A DNA stretch of 64,000 bases from Phytophthora sp. 'mugwort' (lineage: Eukaryota; Oomycota; Peronosporomycetes; Peronosporales; Peronosporaceae), in contig JAUCEF010000002.1 of NCBI GenBank assembly GCA_033558025.1, positions 1,922,001 through 1,986,000 of the forward strand, in the 5' to 3' direction. The notes below the pieces were generated by a model that ran no database searches, had not been told where the DNA came from, and saw only the letters and a program-made list of their open reading frames with translations. The position numbers were made by a program, and so were the translations under genes. Positions 1 through 10,542 of this stretch are shown here, piece after piece. Each line of letters opens with the position of its first letter. Within the stretch, counting starts at the first letter, position 1.

Positions 1-1130
1 TTCCGTTCGACAGCCTTGAGCTGCTGGACTGAAACGAGATCACTCGTTCACGTCCTGCTGCATCATTCCGGCACAATGCACCTGCAATTGCATAATCGAA
101 GCATCTCAGACGACGCTGAACGGCTTCGTCTCGTCCGGCTGTGCCAGGACAGGCACCTTGTGGTAGCTTGCCATGACATTATCAAGGGCGGCCTGGTGCT
201 CATGCCCCAGTGCCAGTTGGTATCCTTCTTCAGAAGACCCGACAAAGGTCTAGCCAGACCCGCGTACCTTTCGCTGTACTTATGAAGGTAGTTGGCTAAG
301 TCGAGCCACTTCCTCAGGTCCTTCTGGAACCTTGGCGTTGGCCAAGCCGGAATGACCTTAACCTTCTCAGGGTGGGCTCGAACTCCGACGTTGCTGACGA
401 AGAAACCGAGAATTTTGATCTCTTGTGCCGCGAAGACATACTTGTCGATGTTGGCTCGAGCTTGTTCGCTCTCATGACCTCTAATCCTCCACGGAGGTGT
501 TCCAAATGCACATCCATAGCCATCTGGCTTCTTTCGGCACGGCAATGGACGAAGCTGTCGTCGAAGTATGTATGTGCGTACGCACGCAGTGGTCTAAACG
601 ACTGTTGAGCAGGCGATTGAACGTCGCCGGGGCATTAGGCAGGCCTTGTGTCACGAGACACTCCCAGAGCATACCGCTGACGGTGCTCACTGCGGTGAGC
701 GGGATGTCATTTTCGCGGATCAGGATTTGGTAGTATCCGTCCACCAGGTCCAGGGCGCTGTGTAACTCGCACCCGGCCATGTTGTTTAAGAACACATCTT
801 TTCAAGGGATGCGTGTCTGGTTCGGCACCGTCGCGCTGTTCATTTTATTGAAAACATGCACCAGACGCCACTTCCGTTTCGGCTTCCGAACGCGATAAAG
901 TTGGCGTTGAGTGTGGGGATTTCGATTCCCGCAACATGCCTGCCTTGGCCTTTGCGACGAAGAAGGCATCAAATAAAAATGACCTCGCACTGTTCGCGAG
1001 GCGGTGGCCATTGTCTGGTGACACAGTACTTCGTGCTCGGCACGAGATCAATCTCGTGCCTGATCCCACGATCCTGTAGGAGGTGAGACGGTGGATCATT
1101 GGACATAACGTCCTCGAACTCCTTCATTAA
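1..1130 (-). pseudogene. Gypsy C reverse transcriptase, frameshifted
   Basis: Minus-strand fragments in several frames match Gypsy reverse transcriptase in order. There is a fingers region with AGMLRESKSPHS (about 1000-930), a palm region with GCELHSALDLVDGYYQILI and TAVSTVSGMLWE (about 790-660), the catalytic YFDD box (557-568 on the plus strand, read on minus), and the connection region with KILGFFVSNVGVRAHPEKV and YLHKYSERYAGLARPL (about 420-230). RNase H would follow beyond the left edge. Several frame changes separate these blocks, so no functional polyprotein is possible although the catalytic aspartates survive. Confidence 0.85.
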
Positions 1131-1228
1131 AGGATCCAGTGTAAGCGCGAGGCACGCTGTGACGAGAATGCCTCCAGGACGCCCTTGTTCATAGTCAAGG
1201 AGGAATTCAATTCTTCTGGAGTGGACGC

Positions 1229-1600
1229 TTACTTCAAGAGTACCACCTCCGCGATTTCCTCAGCCTTCAGGTCGTCCAGGAAATCTGTCGGCGTCAACCC
1301 TTCGAGGTTCAGGAGCTCTGACACCTCGGGTAGCGGCTCTAGCTGGATGCCGCCTGCCTTGACCCGATGGCCGGTCTCGCCGTCGAAGATGTGATAACAG
1401 CCTTCGCCTGGCCGCAATCCGGGTCCTGGGTCCGAGTCGCTTGAAGCGACTCCAGTCTGAAGTGACTTCAGACTCGACTTGCGGTGTCGACTATGCCGTC
1501 GACGGCGACCGTGACATGGTACTTCGTTACCCAGGTATGTGGACGTCTCCTTGACGACGTCCAAAGCTTCTAGAGCTTCGTGTGGAACAAGGTTACCCAC
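1229..1600 (-). pseudogene. Gypsy C pol spacer between protease and RT
   Basis: This minus-strand open stretch encodes a linker containing LEPLPEVSELLNLEGL and an acidic tail. The same phrase occurs in the Gypsy relic at about 25710-25760, so it is a conserved inter-domain segment of this Gypsy lineage. It has no catalytic motif. Direct short repeats of a GTGTGGAACAAGGTTACCCACA-like unit lie just upstream on this element (about 1580-1745). Confidence 0.6.
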
Positions 1601-1809
1601 ACGGGAAGCGCATTCTGCGCCTTCCTCTCCAGTTGCTTTCTGGGTGACACGTGTGGAACATAGTTACCCACACAGGAAGCGCCTCGCGCGTCTTCCTCGC
1701 CAGTTTCAGTCTGGGTGACTTGGTGTGGACCTAGGTTACCCACCTGGTCGGTGCCTCCGGGCACCGCCACTCTTGAAACCTCAGCCGCCGGTTTAGATTC
1801 CGGCGGGGG

Positions 1810-2404
1810 TCAAGGGCTATCCTGCAAGGACTGCCACACTCGACCAGATGCAGCTACTGCTGCCACCGCTTCTAGGGAGTCCCTCAATACATCGGCGGCT
1901 CCCAAAAATTCACTGGATGCTCTTGCGTCCCGCCCCCCTTTCGGACGCCCCCAGTTCCTGGCAGAGGTGGGAACATGACTCACCAATACCCTGCCAGTAA
2001 CTGCGGGCCGGGTGGTCCCGATGGCTTTGTTTCGCCAATCGATCCATGGCTCAAGTTTCTCGAGCCAGGATATGCCCACGATCAAGTCATACTTGTCCAT
2101 CTCTAAGATAGTAAACTGCGCCATGTTGTCGACGTCCTCGAGCTTCACAGCTAGATCCACATGGCGCTTGGGGACGGTAACCACCGTTCCGTCGGTCAGT
2201 TGTACAGACACTGTCCCGTTGCCTTTCCTTTCTCGTAAAGTATCGGCCAACATGTCGCTATTTTCTGCTACAGTCTGGCGGCGTGCGAAATTCTTCGACG
2301 CCCTGGAGTCTATTAAGTCTCTGAAGGGATGGATATATCCCAGTACACTTACGTGTACTATTAGCAGGCCAATTTGCTGCCATTCTTCGATTCGAGAGTG
2401 AAAA
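1810..2404 (-). pseudogene. Gypsy C retropepsin (aspartic protease) domain
   Basis: Read on the minus strand, the frame is open from 2404 to 1810. It carries a retropepsin domain: a GLLIVHVSVLGY-like strand, the active-site loop, a flap region with VSVQLTDGTVVTVPKRHVDL, and the second motif DLIVGISWLEKLEPWIDW. The active-site loop reads DSRAS where related element B has DSGAS, a glycine-to-arginine change that should abolish activity. The frame starts exactly at the left boundary of nested element B, consistent with B having split gag from protease. Confidence 0.82.
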
Positions 2405-2803
2405 TGCAGCTGGTCTGCGTAGCGTACTGCGTCAGAGGAAGACGTATGACTCCCGAGTCTTAGCTCTGGTTATCCTAACCCCTAAGGTCTCTGTAGAGGC
2501 TTAGATCACTCTACTTATACCACTAGAGACTCAAAGAGTCAGTATTCCTAATCCTAGGGCAATACTCTCTTTAATGCTAAAACTAAAAAGTTATTATTGT
2601 TTGCTTATCTGCGGCAAAGCCGTCTTTGGTGTAAATGTATGACTCTAACTATCTACCAGAGTTTAACCTAGTCAAATGCATATCGAGTGGCCCTGTGGTC
2701 ACGTACTGAAATCCCGTTAATCCAAGTGGCACGAAGTACCACTTACTACAAGGTGACACGTAGCACGGCAACACTCGTGTTACCTTCGTGTAACCCCGTT
2801 AAA
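2405..2803 (-). repeat. 3' LTR of Gypsy B
   Basis: The plus strand reads TGCAGCTGGTCTGCG at the start and CCCCGTTAAA at the end (TGTAACGGGG with one change on the element strand). It aligns with 9092-9457 over its length. There is no primer binding site on its left side, but on its right lies a polypurine tract, which identifies it as the 3' LTR of B rather than the 5' LTR of C. Confidence 0.85.
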
Positions 2804-2815
2804 CTCTCCCCCACC
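2804..2815 (-). promoter_or_regulatory. Polypurine tract of Gypsy B
   Basis: On the element strand this reads GGTGGGGGAGAG directly before the LTR. It is the expected position of the plus-strand primer for reverse transcription. Element D has a similar tract, AAAGGAGGGAGAGT, before its LTR at 37625. Confidence 0.75.
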
Positions 2816-3011
2816 AAACCGCGTACACGCCGTATCCACGAGGGTCTGATTGTATCAATCGAAAAACGTCCGAACCCTTCCGCTTCAAGAGCGTTTCACT
2901 GTTGGTTCCGCATCGAGTGTTCACACTCAGATGTCAACAGCCAATTAGTCTCTTGACCTCCCTCGTTCGCCACGCGATAACAGCCCCGCCGCGGGCTAAG
3001 CCCCTCTGTGT

Positions 3012-3909
3012 CTACGACACCTTCGTTATCCTCGTCATCCCGTACGAGAGAGGCCTCTGACCGTGCACCACCCGCACCCTCGCGGCTCTCGGTGTGAGAT
3101 TATCGCTCAGCGCACAAGCGCCGATACGGTCAAAGGACCATGAGTGGAGGCGGCGAAGCCGCTGGAGGCAGCGCCCCCGTATGCTTTGCGCGGACGACCT
3201 TTTGACGACCTTGAAGAAGGTGAAGAGGAGGTCGACTACACTGAGTCCATGACCGGTAGTAGTCCTGTCCGCTCGCCGAGCCCGCGCCGCCAACTGCGCG
3301 CTCCGAATCCTTTCGAGCTTTCGACTCCACGAGCCCTGCACAATGCGCCTCCGCTACCTTCGCGGGGAACAAAAGATGATCCCAGTGGATCTGGTGGCGT
3401 CACCAATCTTTTGGACGAGGTCCAGGAGCAACAGCTCGCGGCTGGTCCGCAGCTCCCACATACGTTCGAGGCGACCTATGGCTCGGCCATTGTTTGCCCC
3501 GTTACGACGTGGCTATGGCATTGAGCCTCGCGATCCCAGCGAAGTGGCTCGCGGAGCAGCATCGGAGTTGCTTAACACATATGTTATTGGGCCGGCCGCA
3601 ACACCCGACGAGCTCGCCGCGCGAGAGTCTCTCAGAGAGAGATACTTGATCTTCAAGTGACTACTCAGCGCGAGTATCGTGAGCGCCTGCAAGTGCAAGC
3701 TCGGAATGGATCGGTTCCACAGATGCGAACTTACCCAGTCGTGCTGCCAGGAGAGACGGCTTGGGAAGACGATGGACAGTTCCAAAAGTTGGGTGGGAGG
3801 AGCTCGCAAGCTCTCCTCCATTGATGCCCTTCGGGCTAGTTTCAGTGAAAGTGATGCTTGAGTCGAACATAGACTCCGTTTCGAGTTCGCAAAACTCGAG
3901 GCGAAACAC
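3012..3909 (-). pseudogene. C-terminal extension of Gypsy B polyprotein
   Basis: Minus-strand fragments here match the region after the chromodomain of plus-strand element D (36417-37200). Shared stretches include LEFRELE/LREPEAES, HPTFGTVHRLP versus QPNFGNYPRLLHG, and SWTQCSRPP versus TQCSRPLLPLQG. They are in the same order in both elements, so this is a family-specific tail of the polyprotein with unknown function. It is broken by frameshifts. The long plus-strand reading frames here are antisense shadows. Confidence 0.6.
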
Positions 3910-4077
3910 CAGTTACCACCTGCCTACCGCCTCGCCCACAGGGCTCTTTCGCACTCAGTGCTTCTGCTGTCATAGCTAGCGGCTCTCACGTTCGTGAGGC
4001 CGCTCCTCTTCAAGACCAGAGTGACAGCTCTGCTGCTGGCCATAGCCCTCCGGCGGCTATTGCCGGGAAGCGCCAGG

Positions 4078-4305
4078 CTAGCGACGCCTCGGTCGCTGCC
4101 CCTCGGGTTTCTGCTGATCGCGTCGATATAAAGCGCCCACGACGTCAGGGCAATCTTGCCGGAGCGGAACCTCGTACTCCCGAGAGTTATGTAAGTGAGG
4201 GTACCCCCCCCCCCCCTTCACAAGATATTGGGTACGACCCTGACGACGACACCGCGCCACTAAGCGCTCCACATGATAGTGGGAAGTTCCTTGCATATCG
4301 AGCAA
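4078..4305 (-). pseudogene. Chromodomain of Gypsy B integrase, disrupted by a C13 run
   Basis: The minus strand encodes GRTQYLVK followed by YPHLHNSREYEVPLRQD and CPDVVGALYRRD, a chromodomain of the type found at the end of chromovirus integrases, where it directs insertion by reading chromatin marks. A run of 13 C bases (4204-4216) sits at the conserved Trp-x-Gly-Tyr position and replaces it with glycines. Element D has the homologous YLVKCRGY at about 36190-36280. The homopolymer probably expanded after the element died. Confidence 0.8.
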
Positions 4306-4680
4306 CGGCGGTGGAGGTCGATGACCGGCTGGATCCTCGCGTAGCGAGTCGCAGTGATCTGCTAGCGATAGAGAGGAGGGTGCAGACCCTGTTCGACTCG
4401 CTGCAGTGGGCGACGAGTCACCGTGACACGCTGACGAGATCGATGCTGTACATCATCGGGTCGACTGATTGCAGTCTCCTGTCTCGGTTGCCAACCGCCT
4501 GGAGCTCCTAGAGCAGTCCTCTGCTCGTCACTTTCGAAGCGCTGGACCGTTCTCTCGCTGAGCTACGTGGTCAATAGGACCTCTTCGTGCGCTTCCAGCG
4601 CTTTGGCCAGCCACCAGCTGTGACGCCAAACCCTCCGCGCTCACCCGAGCCGGGTCTCGATATGGCTTAAGGAAGCCTAC

Positions 4681-5551
4681 CTAAGACACGGGGTGTGTAC
4701 GCATCTTCTTCGGAAGACTGAGCGTGTACGAAAGGCCCTTCCTGGCCACGACCTTAAAAGGTCCAGAGAAGCGCGGGCGCAACTTGGCCTTAAAGACCGC
4801 AGCCACTGCATGTGTAGGTAGGTTTTTAGCGTTTAATAAAACTTTGTCACACAGGTTAAACACCTCAATGTTGCTTCTGCCCTTTGGATCAGCCTGTTCC
4901 TTCTGAACATCTTGGCTTTCAGCCATCGCATCGCGTACTTATCGTAAGACACTTAAATGCGTAGACACGAACGTGTCAACTTGCCTGCGAACTGCAGCTG
5001 AGCTGATATCAGCTAGCCCATCGGCTTTCCCTCCCGCACTAACCCCAGAACCACGGAGTGGTGGCGTCAGCGGGACGCGAGGGTGCGTGAGACCGTTCAA
5101 GTAGAACGGGGTGAAGCCTCTCGAGGCATGCACCGCGCTGTTCAATACAAACTCAACGAGTCGGAGCATAGCGCTCCATTGCTTGGGTCTGTCCCTACAG
5201 ATACTCCGAAGCATGTCTTCGACAACGCGATTCACTCGTTCGTCTGACCATCGGTCTGCGGATGGTCCGCCGTGGACATATCGTGTCGAGTGCCGAGCAC
5301 CTTTAAGACCGACGTATAAAACTTACCGTGAAACGGGGGTCTCGATCCGAGACAATTGCCTCCGGCAGACCGTGGTGTCGAAAGGCACGATCCATAAGTA
5401 GCGGGGCTGTCCCTTCTCCATCGATGGAGTCCGGCAGCGCCGCTAAATGAGCCATGTTGCTCAATCGTTCGACAAAGATCACAATGCCCGTGTTGCCCAC
5501 CGCATCCCGCGGCAGTCCGAACACAAGTCCATACTCATGGAATGCCAACAA
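4681..5551 (-). pseudogene. Integrase of Gypsy B
   Basis: Minus-strand fragments give the integrase core (GLPEAIVSDRDPRFT with the second catalytic Asp, about 5340), then VVEDMLRSICRDRPKQWSAM and LVEFVLNSAVHASRGFTPFY (about 5225-5090), then the C-terminal SH3-like part with DKVLLNAKNL and LRPRFSGPFKVVARKG (about 4850-4720). After 4681 the frame shifts but continues as LKPYRDPARVS. Frameshifts between blocks mean it is not functional. Catalysis in intact relatives is cDNA insertion using a DDE triad. Confidence 0.85.
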
Positions 5552-5927
5552 CCCGTGGGTATAGGCAAGCTGGCCAACGGCGCAGCCGAGTGTGGCGAGG
5601 GTTTAACCCTTTGACACGTCTCACACGTGCGTACATACGTACTGACCCTCTTGTAAAGCTTCGGCCACTAGTAGTGGGAGCTCACCGAGCTGTAGGTTTT
5701 TTCTCGACCGAGATGCCCGCAAATGGGGGTATCACGTGCCTCAAAGAGGATACGATACTTGAGATCCTCTTCGTGAGGAACCACGACACGTGGGGTGTCT
5801 TCAGGACCAGTACCATATTACAATAGGCCATCATCGAGAGTGTATCGATGTAGCCTTGCGCGCAACCGCGCTGACAGCTTAATGTCCGAGTTAGCAAACT
5901 CCGCGCTTCCTAGCGGACATAGCAAAG

Positions 5928-6530
5928 CTACGCAGGACTCGCCACGCGCGTACGCAGCGCGATCAAGTCTGGCACAGATGAAGTCACCGTCGTGGCGTGA
6001 GCGATCTCATAGTCGGGCCTGCGTGATAACGCATCGGCCAAGACGTTCTGCCTGCCAGGCTTGTACTTCACCTCGAAGTTGTACTCCGATACCGCTCGGA
6101 TGCTGACCGCCTTAAGCGGAATATGGCTTTCTCGCATGAGCAATTGATAGTATTCATCGACGAAGTCGAGTGAACTGTACACCGTACTCCCCGTCATGTT
6201 GTTCTGGAGAACGTCCTTCCTAGGAATATGCCGGAATGATGGCCGCGTTGAGCTTGTTAAAAGCATGAACGATCCGCCACTTGCCATTCGGCTTCTGACA
6301 CAGAACGTAAGCGTTGAGTGCGGAGGCTTGCTCTCGCGCACCATACCCGCCTCGTTCTTAGCACGGAAGAACGCGTCAATGACATAGCACTGTTCTCGTG
6401 GCAAAGGCCACTGCCTTGGCACGCAGTATTTGGTTCCAGGAACCAGGTCAATCTCATGACGTACTCCTCGATCCGGAGGTAGCCTCGTGGGAGGTTCCTT
6501 CGAGACCACATCTTGATACTCCTTCACCAA
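5928..6530 (-). pseudogene. Gypsy B RT fused in frame to RNase H end by internal deletion
   Basis: A 200-codon minus-strand frame begins with the RT N-terminus (DRGVRHEIDLVPGTKYCV, PLPREQ, AKNEAGMVRESKPPHS), passes through SSLDFVDEYYQLLMRES, then jumps directly to the end of RNase H (EYNFEVKYKPGRQNVLADAL, SRRPDYE). The catalytic YxDD block and most of RNase H are missing. The junction lies at about 6090-6110. The product could not copy RNA, so B would need another element to move. Confidence 0.85.
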
Positions 6531-6650
6531 AGGGTAGTACGGATCCGAGGGGTCCTTGAGGATGCCCGCTCAGCCGCCGGGCTTAAGCGCCTTCTGGGCC
6601 CCCCCTCAAGGACTGCTTTATCCATAAGCGACGACGAGTTTAACTACTCT

Positions 6651-7154
6651 TCAGGTCGTAGAATGACCAACTCGGCTAACTCGGCGGCCTTCAAGGCGTC
6701 GCCGAACTCGGCCATGGACATCTCGTTCAGCTCCAACAGAGAGAGCGTCCGCAGTGGGCATAGCCTCTAGATTGATGTCGCCATCGACTTCCCCTGTCAC
6801 TCCGTTGACGAATGTATATAGCTGCTCGCTATCACCATGAATATCTTCACGCGTCATGCTAGACGCATCAGACGCTCCGCGTCTCATGGCTGACGCCTGG
6901 CGTCGTAGACTTCTCCCCGCTGAGACTGTTTGCCTCGAAGAGGTCCTAACAGTCGCACCAGCTGCATCTCCAGGTACTTTCACCGTGTGCGTTTCACCCA
7001 AGACTGGTATGTCTTGACCGACAACCGTCGCAGAGCTGCGATGCTCGCATTCTCCACCCCGTGGATTACGTGCCAAGTCCCCTTCGTCAGTAGACCCTTG
7101 ACCTTGATGGCCCGGTCCACGTCCGGCCACACCACGCATGGCGTGTAGCGACAA
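6651..7154 (-). pseudogene. Gypsy B pol spacer region
   Basis: A minus-strand open frame between protease and RT, without recognisable catalytic motifs. It ends with EDIHGDSEQLYTFVNGVTGE, DGDINLEAMPTADALSV, in the same position as the LEPLPEVSELLNLE-containing linker of element C. It overlaps the partly duplicated segment described at 7127-7372. I see no independent gene here. Confidence 0.5.
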
Positions 7155-7372
7155 CTAGTCGTCGTGATGAGTGTCACTATCGTGACCAATATCACCATGA
7201 CGTCGGTCACCCAGCGAATTCCCTTTCCACGTGCATCCTGAGGCCCGCGGCCATGATGCCCCGGCACAGTGCCGGCAACGCCACGCATGGCGTGTAACGA
7301 CACCCGTTATCATGACGGGTGTCGTTTTCGTGACATATGTCACCTGTGTCACCCAGCAGGTTTCCTGTAGAT
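7127..7372. repeat. Imperfect ~150-bp tandem duplication inside Gypsy B
   Basis: Two copies of a CCACGCATGGCGTGTARCGACA-like start are followed by a GTCACT/GTGACATATGTCAC stretch and GTCACCCAGC, beginning near 7131 and 7283. The spacing is about 150 bp. The unit contains many GTGAC/GTCAC motifs and can fold back on itself. It lies in the protease-RT spacer. Confidence 0.6.
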
Positions 7373-7485
7373 CCAGTCACAGCCCACGAGCTCTGCTCGG
7401 GCCTCTCGTCCTCGACACCTTCAGTGTCTACAAGTTCGGATACACCGACGTCCAGCACGTTGACCGACTCGGTTCAGAGCCCGCT

Positions 7486-7945
7486 TCAATAGCGCTTTTG
7501 CTTCCTAGCAGAGGTGGGTTCATGACTCACCAAAGCTCCACCGGGAGTAAAGCGCGTTGCGCCCCACGGCTTCGACCTCCAATCAATCCATGGCCCATGA
7601 TGTTCCAGGCATGCCATGCCCAGGATGAGGTCGTACCTCGAATCCAGGTCCAGGACCAGACAGCATTCCACGCTATCGATATCGAGAAACTTCACGCCCA
7701 GGTTCACAGGAACCTTGGGCATCGTGACGCGGATCCCGTCGCTAGGCAAACAGCAATGATGCCACCCCTGCGCTCTCCGAGTGGTTCACCGTACTGCTGA
7801 CTTATTTCCATCGCGGAGCGTCGAGCGTAGTTGCCTGACGCTCCGGAATCGACCAAGGTGATCCACGGCTTTTCAAACCCCTGCACCGTCGCATCAACGA
7901 CGAGCAAGCCCGGCTTGCACTCCCGTTCCGAGTTAGAAAGTACGG
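7486..7945 (-). pseudogene. Gypsy B retropepsin domain
   Basis: Minus-strand fragments in two frames together give a retropepsin: GLLVVDATVQGFEKPWITLV leading to the active-site DSGAS (about 7850), then a frame change, then VPVNLGVKFLDIDSVECCLV and the second motif YDLILGMACLEHHGPWIDW (about 7600-7550). The active-site motif is intact, in contrast to element C, but a frameshift separates the halves. Confidence 0.82.
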
Positions 7946-8029
7946 CTCTCTCCAGGGCTGGGCCTTGTTGCCCTCCACCTCCATGAGGCTCAACAGAACT
8001 CAGTTCTTCCCCAGCAGGGCGCCCCGCGC

Positions 8030-8917
8030 CTACTGAGTGGTGCCGTTTCCCCGCGACGAGCCGATAGCTTGGCTCGATGCAGAGTGAAGGTTCGTAGGAA
8101 CTTGACGCGACCTACGTGACGGGAAGGTTGCTTTTAAATGGGTGGTGCTTCGGCAGATGAAGCACTGACGAACACCCATACGCTGCTCGGCAGCATGAAG
8201 CTCAGCTTCCTCATCTTCAGCGTAGCTGAAGTCTATAGGGATTGGTCCGTCGGACGGAGTAGTGTTAGCAACGCCCCAGCCAAGTCGAGACGACTTGAAG
8301 TTGAACTCGGCGTTCAACGCCACTCTCACGGCCTCTTCAATAGAGGAAGGATGAGTGCGGAAGACTTCCATCCTGGCCACGCCAGTGCGGAGGCCCTCCA
8401 TAAACACTGTCACAGCCGCTGCCTCTGGCAGAGGATCGGCCGCCATGCCGGCGATCAGAGTTCGCAACGCCTGGACGAAGTCCACCAAATCTTTCTTACC
8501 TGGCGGATACTCAGAAAGTGTGACCTCCCGCGGTACGCCTGATTAGGCGGATCAAACACTTGCGAAAGCTGGAGTTTCAGCTCCTCCCAGCTCGGATAGG
8601 CCGCGTCCACTGACGTGCCCGCACGTGAGTGGCCATTCTCGTGCTCTGCCATCGAACTTCGAGATCGCTAGCGCCACGCGCTGTTGCTCGGTACGGAGCA
8701 TGGCCGATCCCATCGCCATTTCGATCTCACGGGTCCACAACATAAGATTCTCCCCCTCCTTTCCTTCGAAAGTCTTGACGCTCACGATGAGCGGTTTAGG
8801 CCGGGAGGCCCCTCCTTGCGATGTCGTCGGCCTCGGTGCAGACGCCGGCATCCTCTGCTGGAGGTGCTCCAACAGAGCATTCTCGTAATTTGAGAGCGAC
8901 TCTAGACGCGCGTTCAA
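8030..8917 (-). pseudogene. Gypsy B gag with degenerate zinc knuckle
   Basis: Two minus-strand frames cover a Gypsy gag. The first (8917-8552) has a coiled N-terminus and the capsid-type [39 protein letters not shown]. The second (8488-8030) has [32 protein letters not shown] and a nucleocapsid knuckle CFICRSTTHLKATF in which the last cysteine is replaced by phenylalanine. A frameshift joins them. Gag packages the element RNA in intact relatives. Confidence 0.82.
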
Positions 8918-9070
8918 CGCGTCCGGTCCTTGCGAAGCAAGATACGTTATGCCCTCAGGGCTGAGAAAGACATAAGCTTTTTCAGCGCATCTTGTTGGCT
9001 CTGGGACAGGTTCGAAAACGCTGTCTGCCCTATCCTCACCGAGGAATAGTCCTAAGCCTCAGGTGCGGTA

Positions 9071-9089
9071 TTGACTACAAGTGCTACCA
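9071..9089 (-). promoter_or_regulatory. Primer binding site of Gypsy B
   Basis: On the element strand the 19 bases two nucleotides inside the 5' LTR read TGGTAGCACTTGTAGTCAA, complementary to a tRNA 3' end that includes CCA. Element C carries the identical site at 10543-10561. I cannot name the tRNA from this window. Confidence 0.75.
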
Positions 9090-9091
9090 GG

Positions 9092-9457
9092 TGCAGCGGG
9101 GCTGCGTGGCGTAGGTGTGTCAGAGGAAGCTGCGGTTACCCTGACCCCTAAGGTCTCCGTAGAGGCTTAGATCACTCTACTTATACCACTAGAGACTCAA
9201 AGAGTCAGTATTCCTAATCCTAGGGCAATGCTAAAACTGAACTGTTATTATTGTTTGCTTATCTGCGGCAAAGCCGTCTTTGGTGTAAATGTATGACTCT
9301 AACTATCTACCATAGTTTAACCTAGTCAAATGCATATCGAGTGGCCCTGTGGTCACGTACAGAAATCCCGTTAATCCAAGTGGCACGAAGTACCACTTAC
9401 TACAAGGTGACACGTAGCACGGCTACACTCGTGTTACCTTCATGTAACCCCATTACA
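9092..9457 (-). repeat. 5' LTR of Gypsy B
   Basis: The plus strand begins TGCAGCGGGGCTGCG and ends ACCCCATTACA, so on the element strand it starts TGTAATGGGG and ends in CA. It matches 2405-2803 closely, for example in the shared segment ATCTGCGGCAAAGCCGTCTT. A related LTR in the opposite orientation ends element D at 37625-37987. Confidence 0.87.
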
Positions 9458-9467
9458 GCAAAGAATT

Positions 9468-10495
9468 TCAGGGGCTAAGTCTCCATGGCGCACCTCCCAC
9501 GCACCGGTCGTGAAGGCTTAGATCTCCCCCAGTATGGCGCCCCGTCTCCTTGTTCCCCTGCCGTGGGGTCGCGGCCTTTACCATCGACCCTTGAGCGTGA
9601 TAGGCTTGAGAGGGAAACATTTTCGTTGCCCCCCCCCCTCCCGCAGGACGGGTACGTGTCATGTCCCCTAGCTTACCGCAGCTATAGCAGCGAAAATCAT
9701 ACTGCTCGGCGAGCCCAAGGTCCATGGGAACTGACCCGCTTGGGCCCCGCGACTTGACGTCGCTGCCCCTGGCCACATCGCCGCCGGTGTGCGCGCCTGC
9801 CGGTGACGGTACTCCTCTCGAAGGGCGACTTGGATCGCCTCTTCGTGAGTATTGGCCTACACCCGAAACAGCTGGGTGCGGGCGGGTCTACTCTTAGGCC
9901 GTCCATGAACACCGTCACCTTGATGTATTCATGAAGTGTGTTTCCCACGAGTGATGCGGTGGGCTCCTGCATCTCCTGGATGTACTCGTGCAGGTCATGT
10001 CTTCCATGTTTACAATACAGGAAGCGTGACCGCTGGCGGTACTCACAGTTCGCCGGGAGGAACGCGGCTCTAAGCTGTTCACACAGCTGAGCCCAGGATG
10101 CGAAAGCATCCAGGCCTTGTCGCTTCCCGCGTATACGCCCAACTCTTAGCACGCTCGCTCAGGTTGGAGAGGGCGAAAGCCACTCGGAGATGCTCGGAAG
10201 AGATAAGAGCCGCATCCATTGCGAGGTCTACTTTTTCGCACCCAGAAGTGAAGGATTTCACCTTCCTTCCCTCATAAGGGTTTACCTTCGGTTCTGCGGC
10301 CGGAACTCGCAGGTTGCTCCGAACATGTTCGATGAGCCCCCGCTCGTACATGTCGAACGCGACCACGCGCTCGACCTGCTCAGCTTTGGTTGACGACGCC
10401 ACGTTGCGCAACGCATTCATGCCAAAGATGCCAACGAGCTTACGAACGGACTCGAAGTGTGAGTCGTTCAGATGAGGAAACTCATTCTGGTCCAT
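9468..10495 (-). pseudogene. Gypsy C gag, frameshifted
   Basis: The minus-strand frame 10495-10079 starts MDQNEFPHLNDSHFESVRKL and contains EGRKVKSFTSGCEKVDLAMD and ISSEHLRVAFALSNLSERAKSWAY, a Gypsy capsid. Later frames contain RQRSRFLYCKHGRHDLHEYI (about 10040-9980) and a degenerate knuckle CYSCGKLGDMTRTR (about 9690) in which His and the last Cys are lost. A run of ten C (9629-9638) lies in the knuckle region. The left end abuts nested element B. Confidence 0.82.
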
Positions 10496-10542
10496 GGTAC
10501 TAGGACACAGAGGTTTCAGGTAGTAACCCCCGTCGGCGTGGA

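Larger units (their letters stand above)
2405..9457 (-). mobile_element. Ty3/Gypsy chromovirus element B, nested in element C
   Basis: This minus-strand element has both LTRs (right/5' 9092-9457, left/3' 2405-2803), a primer binding site inside the right LTR and a polypurine tract inside the left LTR. In order it holds gag with a zinc knuckle, retropepsin, RT joined to the end of RNase H by a deletion, integrase, a chromodomain and a C-terminal extension. Flanks are GAAAA on the left and GCAAA on the right, an imperfect match that may be an eroded target duplication. Frameshifts and the RT deletion make it non-autonomous. Confidence 0.85.

Noticed and set aside
2401..2812. LTR at 2405-2803 as the 5' LTR of the protease/RT segment to its left
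   Set aside because: No primer binding site on its left; a polypurine tract on its right shows that it is the 3' LTR of element B.
3144..3660. Plus-strand open frames resembling a Ser/Pro-rich gag
   Set aside because: The minus strand here matches the tail of the Gypsy D polyprotein in order, so these are antisense shadows.
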